Source: Alphaproteobacteria bacterium
GTDB lineage: Bacteria; Pseudomonadota; Alphaproteobacteria; Reyranellales; Reyranellaceae
Assembly: GCA_017308235.1 (NCBI GenBank)
Contig: JAFKFL010000010.1
Span: 1-64,000, forward strand
Reading direction: 5' to 3'
Length of the DNA: 64,000 nt
Position 1 is the first letter of the stretch. Each line of letters starts with the position of its first letter. Both the position numbers and the translations under genes were made by a program. Under the pieces are notes generated by a model. It had not been told where the DNA came from, made no database searches, and saw nothing but the letters and a program-made list of their open reading frames with translations. Positions 26,346 through 36,572 of the stretch are shown here, piece by piece.

Positions 26346-27245
26346 ATGGATCCATATCGGTTCAGTTATTCTCCCGTCATCGAGCGACCGAAGCTTTCCT
26401 GGCCCAGGGGCGCTCGGGTCGCGGTCTGGGTCTGTCCCAATATCGAGCACTACGAATACATTCCGGCCGAAGTGCGGGTCCGCAATCCCTGGCCCCGCAT
26501 GCCTCATCCCGATGTGTTGGGCTATGGCGGTCGCGACTATGGCAATCGCGTCGGTCTCTGGCGCATGTTCGAGGTGCTCGACAAGCACGACATCCGCTGC
26601 ACCGTCTCGCTCTCGATGTCGGTGATCGAAATGTATCCCGCGATCCTGGAAGCGATGGAAGCGCGGCGCTGGGAATACATGAGCCACGGCTATTTCAACA
26701 CCCGCTACCACTGGGGCTATAGCGAACAGGAAGAGCGCGAGGTGATCGAGCACAGCAAGGCGACCCACCTGCGCCTCACCGGCCGCAAGTTGCGCGGCTG
26801 GTTCTCGCCCGCCGTGTCCAACACGCTCAACACGCCCGACCTCGTGAAGGAGGCAGGCCTCGAGTATTTCTGCGATTTCTACCACGACGACCAACCGACG
26901 CCGCTCGCGACCAAGCACGGTCCGCTGATCCATGTGCCCTATTCGATGGATCTCAACGACGCCATGATCTATCGCCAGCCGGTAGAGGCCGAGGAATTCG
27001 CTCAAATGATCGTCGACCATTTCGACACCGTCTATCGCGAGGGCAGCGAGAATGGCCGCGTCATGTGCCTGGCGCTGCATCCCTATATGATGGGCGCGCC
27101 GCATCGGTTGAAATATCTCGACCGCGCGCTGGGCTATATCCGCCAGCACAAAGATGCCTGGGTCTGTACCGCCGAAGAGATCCTGGACTGGTACACCGCC
27201 AACGGGCTCACGGCTTACCAGAAACATCTCGGCAAGGAGGCATAA
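26346..27245 (+). CDS. PuuE-like polysaccharide deacetylase family protein, first copy
   Basis: The 299-residue product has the NodB/polysaccharide-deacetylase fold in its allantoinase-like (PuuE) version, suggested by WEYMSHGYFN, EEREVIEHSKATH and a GWFSP segment. The Asp-Asp dyad that starts the metal site of true deacetylases is replaced by CPNIEHYEY, so a non-classical active site is likely. The start ATG has AGGAAGAG. The next gene, 1 base away, is a paralogue, and both precede a Liv-type transporter; xdhAB is divergent. I infer hydrolysis of a ureide or other purine-derived amide, but the substrate is not proven. Confidence 0.8.
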   Translation: MDPYRFSYSPVIERPKLSWPRGARVAVWVCPNIEHYEYIPAEVRVRNPWPRMPHPDVLGYGGRDYGNRVGLWRMFEVLDKHDIRCTVSLSMSVIEMYPAILEAMEARRWEYMSHGYFNTRYHWGYSEQEEREVIEHSKATHLRLTGRKLRGWFSPAVSNTLNTPDLVKEAGLEYFCDFYHDDQPTPLATKHGPLIHVPYSMDLNDAMIYRQPVEAEEFAQMIVDHFDTVYREGSENGRVMCLALHPYMMGAPHRLKYLDRALGYIRQHKDAWVCTAEEILDWYTANGLTAYQKHLGKEA

Positions 27246-27246
27246 G

Positions 27247-28170
27247 ATGAACGCCCCTTCCGTTCCCAAGAATCCGCCGCCGCTCAAATCAGGGATGGAC
27301 AATCCCTGGTACGATTATTCCCCCTACCCGACCCGACCGGTGTTGGACTGGCCGCGCAAGGCACGCGTCGCCTTCTGTGTGGTGCTGCACCTCGAATACT
27401 ACGAGTTGCTGCCGGCTGACGGTGGCGTGAAGGATTCGCGCTTCGTCGGCGAGTTCGGCACTTACAATCCCGATTACCGTACCTGGACGCAGCGCGAATA
27501 TGGCAACCGCACCGGCATCTTCCGTGTGCTCGATGTGCTCGACCGTTACCAGATCCGCGCGGGCGTCGCGGTGAATGCGATGGCCGCCGAGCGCTATCCC
27601 AACCTGATCGCGCAGTTCAAGAAGCGCAATTACGAGTTCATTGCACACGGCGTCTCGGCCAACCGGATGATTTCCTCCAAGATGAGCGAAGCCGAGGAAA
27701 AGGCGGAGATCGGCAACGGTAACGCCGCAATCGAGAAGGCGGCGGGCGTGACGCCCAAGGGTTGGCTCGGCCAGGAGTATGGCGAGAGCCAACGCACGCC
27801 GAAGCTGCTGGCCGATGCGGGCTTCGACTATGTGCTCGACTGGCCGAATGACGACCAGCCCTATGCGATGAAGGTTGGCCGGAAATTCGTCTCGATGCCC
27901 AACCAGCCGGAATGGGATGACGTGCAGCAGCTCTGGCTGCGCCGCATCAACACCACGCGCTATCCCGATCTGGTAGCCGACGCCTTCGAACTCCTGCATC
28001 GCGAAGGCGGACAGGTCTTCAGCCTCTCGATCCATCCCTGGCTGATGGGCATGGCGCACCGCATCAAATATCTCGACGAGGCGCTGCGACGCATCGAACG
28101 CTTCGGCAATGTGTGGCAGGCAACCCCTGGAGAGATCGCCGCGCACTATGCCCAAACGATGATCGACTGA
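27247..28170 (+). CDS. PuuE-like polysaccharide deacetylase family protein, second copy
   Basis: The ATG at 27247 is preceded by AAGGAGG and lies right after the stop of the first copy. The 307-residue product shares its layout: VLHLEYYE instead of an Asp dyad, YEFIAHGVSANR, TPKGWLGQEYGESQRTP, YVLDWPNDDQPY and SLSIHPWLMGMAHR. The WPNDDQPY and GW segments are close to those of PuuE-type allantoinases. The two copies differ enough that they may form a heteromer or act on successive substrates. They are in one operon with the ABC transporter. Confidence 0.8.
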   Translation: MNAPSVPKNPPPLKSGMDNPWYDYSPYPTRPVLDWPRKARVAFCVVLHLEYYELLPADGGVKDSRFVGEFGTYNPDYRTWTQREYGNRTGIFRVLDVLDRYQIRAGVAVNAMAAERYPNLIAQFKKRNYEFIAHGVSANRMISSKMSEAEEKAEIGNGNAAIEKAAGVTPKGWLGQEYGESQRTPKLLADAGFDYVLDWPNDDQPYAMKVGRKFVSMPNQPEWDDVQQLWLRRINTTRYPDLVADAFELLHREGGQVFSLSIHPWLMGMAHRIKYLDEALRRIERFGNVWQATPGEIAAHYAQTMID

Positions 28171-28194
28171 AAAATGAACACAAGGGAGTCTTCA

Positions 28195-29424
28195 ATGGGT
28201 CAATCACGCCGCCTTCTTGTTTCCCGCCGCGCCTTGCTTGCCGGCGGTACAGCCCTCGCCGCGGGTACGCTCGGCAGTCCCGCGATCGTGGGAGCGCAGC
28301 CCGCCTCGGTGAAAGTCGGGCTCATCCATCCGGTGACGGGCTTCGTTGCCTACAACGGCCAACAAAGCCGGCTCGGCGCCACCATGGCGATCGACGACGT
28401 CAACAAGGCAGGCGGCATCAAGGCGATGGGCGGCGCCAAGCTCGAACCACTCCTGGGCGACAGCCAGTCCAAGGTCGAGGTCGGCGTGAGCGAGGTCGAG
28501 AAGATGAACGAACAGGGCGTGGCGGCCTATATCGGCTGCTTCCAGAGCCCTGTCGGTATCGCGGCGAGCCAGGCGGCGGCAAAATACAACACGCCGTTCC
28601 TGATCGATGTCGGCGCGTCGGACCTGCTCGTAACCCGCGGCCTCAAGAATATATTCCGCCTGAAACCGGGCTTCGGCGTCTGCGTCGACCAGGGGCTGGT
28701 GGCGCTCGACACCCTCAACAAGGCTGCCAACGGCGTGGCCAAGAGCGCGGTGATCGTCCACGAGTCAGGCGAATTCGGCACCGGCACGGGCAAGCTCCTG
28801 TCGGGCAAGCTGCCGTCCATCGGTATTCAGGTGAAAGAGGTCATCTCGCACGACAATCCCACGCGCAACTTCGACAACATCGCGCTACGTATCCGCTCGA
28901 TCGCCCCTGACCTGGTGATGATGTCGAACTACCAGAACGAATACGTCCTGCTGGCGCGCACGCTCTACCAGCAGAAGGTCAATCTCGCCGGCTTTTATTC
29001 GTTCCTGGGCGGCGGCTTCAACTACAAGTTCGTCAAGGAGATGCCCGACGTCTCGCAGTACATGATGGACACCAACCACTGGTTCAATCCGAGGTCGGAG
29101 AAGGCGCAGGCGCTCAAGAAGCGGGTCGAGGAGAACAAGGCGCTCTTCACCTACGAACTCTATCTCAGCTACTCGGTCGTGATGCTGCTGGTCGATGCAC
29201 TCGAGCACGCAGGCTCGGCCGACAAGGAGAAACTCCTGGCCGCGCTTTCCGCATCGACCTACAAGGCCGATCTCTTGCCCTATGGGCCGACCAAATTCGT
29301 CAATGGCCAGAATCAGGGCGGACGGGCGGCCACGCTGCAATCCCTGAAAGGTGAAATCGAGGTGATCGCGCCGGCGGAATTCGCTTCGGCCAAGGCAGTC
29401 TTTCCCCGCCCCAAATTCACCTGA
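28195..29424 (+). CDS. Liv-type ABC transporter substrate-binding protein (Tat signal)
   Basis: The ATG at 28195 follows AAGGGAG at good spacing, so it is preferred to the ATG at 28174. The 409-residue product starts with a twin-arginine-like signal (SRRALLAGG) and then a type-I periplasmic binding fold of the leucine/amide/urea class (VKVGLIHPVTGFVAYNG). Residues expected in the ligand cleft are not diagnostic. It is the first gene of a complete HAAT transporter set and follows the two PuuE-like genes by 24 bases. The ligand may be a purine breakdown product or an amide. Confidence 0.87.
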   Translation: MGQSRRLLVSRRALLAGGTALAAGTLGSPAIVGAQPASVKVGLIHPVTGFVAYNGQQSRLGATMAIDDVNKAGGIKAMGGAKLEPLLGDSQSKVEVGVSEVEKMNEQGVAAYIGCFQSPVGIAASQAAAKYNTPFLIDVGASDLLVTRGLKNIFRLKPGFGVCVDQGLVALDTLNKAANGVAKSAVIVHESGEFGTGTGKLLSGKLPSIGIQVKEVISHDNPTRNFDNIALRIRSIAPDLVMMSNYQNEYVLLARTLYQQKVNLAGFYSFLGGGFNYKFVKEMPDVSQYMMDTNHWFNPRSEKAQALKKRVEENKALFTYELYLSYSVVMLLVDALEHAGSADKEKLLAALSASTYKADLLPYGPTKFVNGQNQGGRAATLQSLKGEIEVIAPAEFASAKAVFPRPKFT

Positions 29425-29440
29425 GAATGCACAGCACCGC

Positions 29441-30313
29441 GTGCTCGATCCGGGAATCCTCTTTGCCGGCGTGCTGAACGGCTTGCTGGCTGGCGGCGTT
29501 TATGTGCTGGTGGCCGTGGGGCTGACGCTGATTTACGGCGTCCTGCACATCATCAATTTCGCCCATGGCAGCCTGCTGATGCTCGCCATGTACGCCGTCT
29601 TCTTCCTGTGGCGGCTCACGGGAGTGGATCCCTACGCCGCGCTGCCCATCGTGATCGGAGGCGCGTTCGTTTTCGGATACATCCTTTACCGGTTGGTGAT
29701 CGGGCGCCTGAGCCATGGGCGCGACGAGAACATCCTCCTGATCACGCTCGGTGTCTCGATCGTGATCGACAATGTCGCCCTTCTGATCTTCGGTGGCGAC
29801 ACGCAGACGATCGAGACGCCTTACGCCTCATCCTTCGTCGAGCTGGGGGCGGCGCTGCTGCCCCTGCCCAAGATCATCTCTTTTGTGGCGTCGTTGCTGC
29901 TCTGTATCGTGCTCGGCCTCTTCCTGGCCCGCAGCGACACGGGGAAGGCGATCCGGGCAGTTGCCCGCGAACGGCAGGGCGCACGGTTGGTCGGCATCGA
30001 TGTCGACAATATCTTCGCGCTTTCCTACGGCATCGGTATTGCCTGCCTGGGCGCTGCGGCCTGCCTCCTGATGCCGACCTATTATGTGACGCCAAGCTCG
30101 GGACACGCCTTCGTGCTTGTCGCTTTCACCATCGTCGTGCTGGGCGGCATGGGCAGCTTCGCCGGCGCCGCTGTCGGCGGCCTGGTCATTGGCGTGATCG
30201 AATCGCTGGGCGGCCTGCTGCTGGGCGAGCAGTTGGGCCAGATCGGAATCTCTGTCGTCTTTATCCTGATCCTGCTCCTGAAGCCTTCGGGTTTGTTCGG
30301 AGCGCGGCAATGA
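29441..30313 (+). CDS. Liv-type ABC permease, LivH class
   Basis: The 290-residue product starts with GTG at 29441 and is an inner-membrane permease of the LivH family, with about eight helices and the FAHGSLLML motif of the first subunit of branched-chain-type transporters. It ends with TGA overlapping the start of the LivM gene (ATGA). It belongs with the binding protein, LivM, LivG and LivF encoded beside it. No strong ribosome binding site is seen, so translation may be coupled. Confidence 0.9.
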   Translation: MLDPGILFAGVLNGLLAGGVYVLVAVGLTLIYGVLHIINFAHGSLLMLAMYAVFFLWRLTGVDPYAALPIVIGGAFVFGYILYRLVIGRLSHGRDENILLITLGVSIVIDNVALLIFGGDTQTIETPYASSFVELGAALLPLPKIISFVASLLLCIVLGLFLARSDTGKAIRAVARERQGARLVGIDVDNIFALSYGIGIACLGAAACLLMPTYYVTPSSGHAFVLVAFTIVVLGGMGSFAGAAVGGLVIGVIESLGGLLLGEQLGQIGISVVFILILLLKPSGLFGARQ

Positions 30314-31272
30314 CGCGGCTGGCGTTCCTCCTCGCCCTTGCCTTTGCAGCCGCGATCACCCTGCCGCTGGTCGCGCCGGGGTATCTGGTCGATGTCGGCA
30401 TGCTCGTGTTCTTCCTCGCCTTCATCGGCCAATCCTGGAACATCAGCGGTGGCTTTGCCGGACAGACCTCGTTCGGCCATGCCGTGTTTTTCGGCACCGG
30501 GGCCTATACGTCGACCATCCTGCAGATCACCTTCGGCTGGAATGCCTGGCTTGCCTGGCCCGCCGCCATGCTGGCCGGCGCGATCGTCGGCTGGATCATC
30601 GCCGTCCTGTCCTTCCGCGCCGGCCTGCGCGGCTCATACTTCGCGCTGATCACCCTCGCCTTCGCCGAAGCGTTCCGCATACTCGCCAACTCTCTATCCT
30701 TCACCCATGCCGGCCTCGGCATGCTGATCAAGGCCGATCCGCGGCCGGCCAACTTCCAGTTCAAGGATCCGATCTGGTTCTATTATCTCGCTCTCGCGCT
30801 CTGCATCGTTTCGCTGCTGATCGCCTGGCAACTCACACGCGGGCGGCTTGGGTCCCGGCTGGTCGCCGTGCGTGAGAACGAGGATGCCGCCCGGGCGCTT
30901 GGTATCGACGTCTTCGCTGAGAAAGTGAAGGCGTTGTCACTGGCGGGGGCTATCGCTGCTGCTGGCGGCACATTCTACGCCCAGAAATATCTCTATATCG
31001 ATCCCAACATCGCCTTCGGCGTCGACAAGTCGATCGAGATGCTGCTCGTTACGATGGTCGGCGGCGCGGGGACCATCTTCGGGCCGCTGCTGGGTGCCCT
31101 GGCTCTTACCGGCATCAACGAGGTGACGCGAACACTTGCCAGCGTCGTGCCGGCCTTCAAGAACGTCCAGCCGCTCAGCCTGATCGTCTACGGTGTCATG
31201 CTGATGCTGATTGTCGGCCGTCTGCCCGACGGCCTGGCCCGCCTGTTCCGCCGGGTCGATCGCCATGCTTGA
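30310..31272 (+). CDS. Liv-type ABC permease, LivM class
   Basis: The ATG at 30310 overlaps the LivH stop by 4 bases. The 320-residue product is a LivM-type permease with SFGHAVFFGTGAY near residue 55, the typical ENEDAARALGID cytoplasmic loop and about ten hydrophobic segments. A longer open frame to 29608 is a shadow over livH. It forms the second half of the channel with LivH. Confidence 0.9.
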   Translation: MTRLAFLLALAFAAAITLPLVAPGYLVDVGMLVFFLAFIGQSWNISGGFAGQTSFGHAVFFGTGAYTSTILQITFGWNAWLAWPAAMLAGAIVGWIIAVLSFRAGLRGSYFALITLAFAEAFRILANSLSFTHAGLGMLIKADPRPANFQFKDPIWFYYLALALCIVSLLIAWQLTRGRLGSRLVAVRENEDAARALGIDVFAEKVKALSLAGAIAAAGGTFYAQKYLYIDPNIAFGVDKSIEMLLVTMVGGAGTIFGPLLGALALTGINEVTRTLASVVPAFKNVQPLSLIVYGVMLMLIVGRLPDGLARLFRRVDRHA

Positions 31273-31279
31273 GGGCGCC

Positions 31280-32000
31280 ATGCTTGAGGTAAGCGGCATC
31301 AGCAAATCGTTCGGCGGCCTGAAGGCGGTCGACGGCGTCTCCCTTGACGTCCAGGCCGGTGAAATCGTCGCCCTGATCGGCCCGAACGGCGCCGGCAAGA
31401 CGACCTTGTTTGCCGCCCTTGCCGGCTTCCATCGGCCGGACGCTGGTCGCATCGTCTTCGATGGCCGCGACATCATCGGCCTGCCGCCGCATCGCATTTG
31501 CGCTGCCGGCATGGTCCGCACTTTCCAGATCACCCAGCCCTTCGCAAAGATCACCGTCCGCGAGAACATCATGGTGGGCGCCTATCTGCGGATCGACGAT
31601 CGCAGCAAGGCGCGCGATCGCGCCGAAGCGGTCGCCGCTCAAGTCGGTATGGCAGCTCAGCTCGACCGGTTTGGCGCCGATCTGACTGTCGCCGGTCGCA
31701 AACGCCTGGAACTTGCCCGCGCGCTTGCCACCGGGCCGCGGCTTCTGCTGCTCGATGAGGTCATGGCCGGCCTCAATCCCACTGAAATCACCGAGATCGT
31801 GGAGGTCATTCGAGCGATCCGTGCCTCGGGAGTGACGATCCTGCTGATCGAGCATGTCATGCAGGCCGTCACGTCGCTTGCCGACCGCGCCTATGTCTTG
31901 AACCAGGGCCGCATGATCGCCGAGGGGACGCTGGCCGAGATCGCCGGCAATCCTGCCGTCGTCGAAGCTTACCTCGGCCACGGCGCCGCCGAGGTGCTGC

Positions 32001-32008
<8 letters not shown>
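31280..32008 (+). CDS. Liv-type ABC ATPase, LivG class
   Basis: Two close ATG codons (31265 and 31280) are in frame. The second has GAGGG right upstream and gives the usual MLEVSGISKSFGG start; the first would overlap livM by 8 bases. The 242-residue product has Walker A GPNGAGKTT, a signature-region KRLELARALA and Walker B LLLLDEVMAGL. It is the LivG-type ATPase, followed by livF with an 8-base overlap. It powers the transporter. Confidence 0.9.
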
Positions 32009-32702
<694 letters not shown>

Positions 32703-32705
32703 CAT

Positions 32706-34358
32706 CTAGCGCGCGGCGCAGAGACTATCAGGCACACCCGAGCGAGGTTTCAGCGCCAGACTTGCTGTGTCCATGACGCGATAAACCGGCGCCTCGATTT
32801 CGCCGGTGGTCATGGGAATGATGCCGACGCCCACGTAACTGCCGGGCGAGTCAGGTTCGAGCGCCGAGGCGGCGATGCCCGCTGCCGATTGAGCCACGGG
32901 CACGAACAAGACACCGACCGGCACGGCGATGGTCTTTGTCTTCACGCGCACCCGCACCAACTGGTCGGGGTTGATCGCCTCGCGATTGGTTTTCCTCGCG
33001 CTGCGCGTCAAATCATAGGCTTCGACGGCAATGGACGTCGCAGCCGCCACCGAGCAGGCCCGCACCTCGTTCAACAGGAGCCGTTCGGCAACCGCCTCGC
33101 CGCCGCGCAACACCAGGTACCCGCGCGGCCGGGCGCGAACGTCGACCGGACGAATATCGCGGCTGTCGACCAGCGCGACCTTCACCGGCTTGGGTGCGCC
33201 GGTTTGCGGATCGATCAACGGCAGCTCGATCTCGTGCTCGCCCTCCTTGTGCGACAGGACGAGATCACCGCGATCGCTCGCCGCTGCCTGCCGCGCCTCG
33301 GCGAGACGCTTCAACAGTCCTTCGGGATCCGCTGCCGTCGTCAGCAGCACTGCCTTGGCCAGCAGATAATGCGTGGCCACGCGCCGCTGATAGCTCTGCA
33401 AGCCAATGCCGACACCCCGCGTCTCGATCAGGTAGGAGACGCTGCCGCGCAGGCCGAAGGTGTTGCGTGCGATGCCCGGCGCGGTGCCGCCCAGGGACAC
33501 GCGCCGGTCCGAAAGGTCGGCGCTGGTCGTGAGATAGTCATGCGGCATCAGGCCGTTCGCGGTGATGGCCGCTTCCAGCGCCGGACGATAAAGGCCACGT
33601 TCGATCTCCGTCAAAGCTTTCGGGATCAGCGGATTGGTCGCCTCCAGGATCATAACGTCGGGCCGCTGCAGGGCACCGAACTTCTCGACCCAGCGCCAGG
33701 CAACGCTGAACTCGTGGTGATCGAACACCACGTCGGGCGGCAGGGCTCGCATCGCCTGGTGCAGCGCGCGGATCTCCGGCTGGCTGAGCAGAAGGTGGTC
33801 GCGATTGGGATCGGCGCCGCTTGCAAGTGCGCGGCGATCGGCAGCGGCGCCATCGGGATTGACGCGCGGCACGATCGCCACGCTCACCTTCGACAGGAGC
33901 GGCGCGAGATCGCCCTTGGCGAGCGCCGAGGCCAGCGCCAGCATCGCCTCGCCGCCCGCCGGCTCGTTGCCATGCTGCTGGCCGAGCAACCAAACTACCG
34001 GACGGCCGAGGCGCGCGATCGCCGCCGGATCACTCAATCCTTCGGCGGTGAGATAGATGATCGGGATGTCGCGTCCCTGGCGCGATTTTCCGATGCTGCC
34101 GAGACGAGCGTGGCCGGAATCGCGCACCAGCGCCTTCAGGAAGCCGAGCATCGCCTCCTGGCTGGTGAGCGTGGGCTCGGGCGTGCGAAAGGCCGGGCTG
34201 TCGAGAGGCACATTTGGCAAGGCCGGATAGTGCGCCAACACGGCCGCGCTCTCACGATAGTCCGATGGAGCATGCGGCTTTTGAGCCGGTTGACCCATAA
34301 CAATGCCCGGCACCAGGGCGATGATCAGTGCAAGAGCCGAACCACGAGATCTCCGCAT
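32706..34358 (-). CDS. M14-family zinc carboxypeptidase, exported
   Basis: The start is set at the ATG at 34358 because GGAGTGG lies just upstream and the next residues form a signal peptide (SALALIIALVPGIVMG). The 550-residue product has the M14 zinc site HGNE at 129-132, a His in FDHHEFSV near 214 and the catalytic-type Glu in LIETRG at 312. An extra C-terminal region of about 200 residues is beta-rich and unassigned. It is likely periplasmic and hydrolyses a C-terminal residue or a D/L peptide bond. It is the last gene of a minus-strand operon with a flavoprotein, a P1 peptidase and an SDR. Confidence 0.85.
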   Translation of the reverse strand: MRRSRGSALALIIALVPGIVMGQPAQKPHAPSDYRESAAVLAHYPALPNVPLDSPAFRTPEPTLTSQEAMLGFLKALVRDSGHARLGSIGKSRQGRDIPIIYLTAEGLSDPAAIARLGRPVVWLLGQQHGNEPAGGEAMLALASALAKGDLAPLLSKVSVAIVPRVNPDGAAADRRALASGADPNRDHLLLSQPEIRALHQAMRALPPDVVFDHHEFSVAWRWVEKFGALQRPDVMILEATNPLIPKALTEIERGLYRPALEAAITANGLMPHDYLTTSADLSDRRVSLGGTAPGIARNTFGLRGSVSYLIETRGVGIGLQSYQRRVATHYLLAKAVLLTTAADPEGLLKRLAEARQAAASDRGDLVLSHKEGEHEIELPLIDPQTGAPKPVKVALVDSRDIRPVDVRARPRGYLVLRGGEAVAERLLLNEVRACSVAAATSIAVEAYDLTRSARKTNREAINPDQLVRVRVKTKTIAVPVGVLFVPVAQSAAGIAASALEPDSPGSYVGVGIIPMTTGEIEAPVYRVMDTASLALKPRSGVPDSLCAAR

Positions 34359-34377
34359 TGCCACTCCACCGTCTCCG

Positions 34378-35529
34378 CTACACGGCATCGCCGGCCACCC
34401 AGCCGGACGACCAGGCCCATTGGAAATTGTAGCCGCCCAGCCAGCCGGTGACGTCGACGGCTTCACCGATAACAAAGAGACCGGGCACCTTCCGCGCCTC
34501 CATGGTGCGCGAAGAAAGATCGGCCGTGTCGACTCCGCCCGAGGTCACCTCGGCCTTGGCATAGCCTTCGGTACCGGTAGGCACAATGCGCCAATTCTTG
34601 AGGCTCGCCGCAAGCGACTCCAGTTCCTTGTCGCGCCGCTCGCCAATCGCGCCCGCAGGTGCCAAGTGCTGGGCCAGGCGCTGCGGCATCTGTTCGGCCA
34701 AAATGGTCCGAAGCTCGGCTTTGGGCCGCTCCCGCTTGCGCTCCTTGAGGAGAGTCATGGCATCGAGGCCAGGCAACAGGTCGATGCCGATCTCCTGTCC
34801 TGCGCGCCAATAGGACGAGATCTGCAGGATGGCTGGACCCGACAGTCCGCGGTGCGTGAACAGCATGGCTTCGCGAAAACCGGCGCGTCCGCAGTGGGCC
34901 ACCACGTCCAGCGATACGCCGCTGAGATCGGGTACCGCGAGCGTGAACGGCACCAGCGCTGGCCGCGTCTCGGTGATCGCGAGGCCAAAGTGGCGTGCGA
35001 CATCGTGCGCGAAGCCGGTGGCACCCATCTTTGGAATCGACAGGCCGCCGGTCGCCAGCACGACCGCCGGAGCCTCGAAGTCGCCCTTGTCCGTCCGAAC
35101 GGAGAAGCGGTCGGATCGTTCGATGGCGCTGATGCGATGTGAAGTCCGCACCTCGACCTCCGCAGCAGCACTTTCGGACAGCAGCATGGCCACGATTTGC
35201 CGCGCCGAGCCATCGCAGAAGAGTTGGCCGAGGGTCTTTTCGTGCCAGGCGATGCGATGCTTGTCGACCAGGGCGATGAAGTCATGCTGGGTGAAGCGTG
35301 CCAGCGCCGATTTGCAGAAGTGCGGATTGGCCGACAGAAATGCCTCCGGCCGGCTGTCGCGGTTGGTGAAGTTGCAGCGGCCACCGCCTGAAATCAAAAT
35401 CTTCTTGCCGACCTTGTCGGCGTGCTCAAGCAGGAGCACACGCCGGCCGCGCTGACCCGCGCGTATTGCACACATCAGCCCGGCCGCACCGCCGCCCACC
35501 ACGATCACATCGAACGACGAACGACTCAC
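34378..35529 (-). CDS. HI0933/YhiN-family flavoprotein
   Basis: The 383-residue product has the N-terminal FAD motif VIVVGGGAAGLMCAIRAG and the family block ISGGGRCNFTNRD near residues 46-58, and the end VTGWLGGYNFQWAWSSG. These mark the TIGR00275-like flavoproteins (BaiN/YhiN) whose physiological reaction is not well defined. It lies 19 bases before the M14 peptidase and 17 bases after the P1 peptidase gene. Confidence 0.9.
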   Translation of the reverse strand: MSRSSFDVIVVGGGAAGLMCAIRAGQRGRRVLLLEHADKVGKKILISGGGRCNFTNRDSRPEAFLSANPHFCKSALARFTQHDFIALVDKHRIAWHEKTLGQLFCDGSARQIVAMLLSESAAAEVEVRTSHRISAIERSDRFSVRTDKGDFEAPAVVLATGGLSIPKMGATGFAHDVARHFGLAITETRPALVPFTLAVPDLSGVSLDVVAHCGRAGFREAMLFTHRGLSGPAILQISSYWRAGQEIGIDLLPGLDAMTLLKERKRERPKAELRTILAEQMPQRLAQHLAPAGAIGERRDKELESLAASLKNWRIVPTGTEGYAKAEVTSGGVDTADLSSRTMEARKVPGLFVIGEAVDVTGWLGGYNFQWAWSSGWVAGDAV

Positions 35530-35546
35530 GCCCTTCCGGCCGCCGT

Positions 35547-36572
35547 CTATTTCTGGCCGAAGCGTTGCCGGTAGTCGGGCAAGGCGTTCTTGTAAGGCAG
35601 TGCCGTCGCTTCGTAGACGCCGCGCGCCACGGCTCGCGCTAGACAGTCGGCCGCAGCGGCACCGATTTCCGTCAATGCCTGTGGCTCACCGGCCGGGCCG
35701 AGGCCCGCATCAGCACGCGCGGTCGAGACAGCGAAGACCGTATCGCCGTCGTTGGGCGCATGGACCGGCCGCAAGGCGCGCGCCAACCCATCGTTCGCCA
35801 TGATGGCAAGCCGCTTGCATTCGGCTTTGGTGAGGCTGGCATCGGTCGCGACCATGGCGATGGTGGTCGCCGTCGCCTCGACCGGCTGGCCCTTGAAACG
35901 AATCGCGAGGTCCGAGTCATCGATCTTCGCCGGCCAGCCGCGACCGCCGAACTCTCCGTCCCGTTCATACGGCGCCGCCCAGAAATGCGGCCCATCGCCG
36001 ATGGTAGCCGAACCCACTGCGTTCACGGCCACGAGCGCGCCCACAACGAAGCCTCGCTTTGTGCGCTGGCTGGCCGATCCCAGGCCCCCCTTCAAAGTCG
36101 AAGTGGTGCCGCCATAGCCGGCGCCAACGGTGCCCAGCGCAAAGTCCGCTGCGGCCGCGAGTGCCGCGTCGCGCCCGAGGTCCCAGTAGGGCGGCCGGCT
36201 TTTGACCGGTTCCTTGAGCCAATCCTTCTCGCCGCCGTTTATGAGATCGAACAGGATCGCCTGCACCGCGACCGGCAGCGTGATACCGCCAAACGACGCA
36301 CCGCGGCCCTGAGCGCACAGCACCGCCGAGGCACCGCCTGCCGCATCGAGCCCGTAGAGCGAACCGCCCGACAACACCACGGCATCGATACCGCTTCGCA
36401 TCATCTCGGGTTCGAGCAACGTCACCGCCCGAGAGCCAGGCGCACCGCCCATGGTCGCAACACTCGCGATAGAGCTCTGGTCGAAGACTGCGACCGTGAC
36501 GCCGGTCGCCACGCGCGCATCATGCGCATTGCCGACGCGCACGCCGGGCACATCCGTGATCAAGTTTTTCAC
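35547..36572 (-). CDS. P1-family peptidase (DmpA/NylC-type N-terminal nucleophile hydrolase)
   Basis: The start is a GTG at 36572 overlapping the stop of the SDR gene (GTGA), giving 341 residues that begin MKNLITDVPGVRVGN, the standard opening of the family. VGAGYGGTTSTLKGGLG lies at 149-165. By analogy with NylC, the autoproteolytic Thr should be T236 in ATTIAMVATDA; the preceding residue is Ala where NylC has Asn. The family cleaves D-aminopeptides, beta-peptides or linear amides after self-processing into two chains. It is in the operon with the M14 peptidase and the flavoprotein. Confidence 0.88.
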   Translation of the reverse strand: MKNLITDVPGVRVGNAHDARVATGVTVAVFDQSSIASVATMGGAPGSRAVTLLEPEMMRSGIDAVVLSGGSLYGLDAAGGASAVLCAQGRGASFGGITLPVAVQAILFDLINGGEKDWLKEPVKSRPPYWDLGRDAALAAAADFALGTVGAGYGGTTSTLKGGLGSASQRTKRGFVVGALVAVNAVGSATIGDGPHFWAAPYERDGEFGGRGWPAKIDDSDLAIRFKGQPVEATATTIAMVATDASLTKAECKRLAIMANDGLARALRPVHAPNDGDTVFAVSTARADAGLGPAGEPQALTEIGAAAADCLARAVARGVYEATALPYKNALPDYRQRFGQK

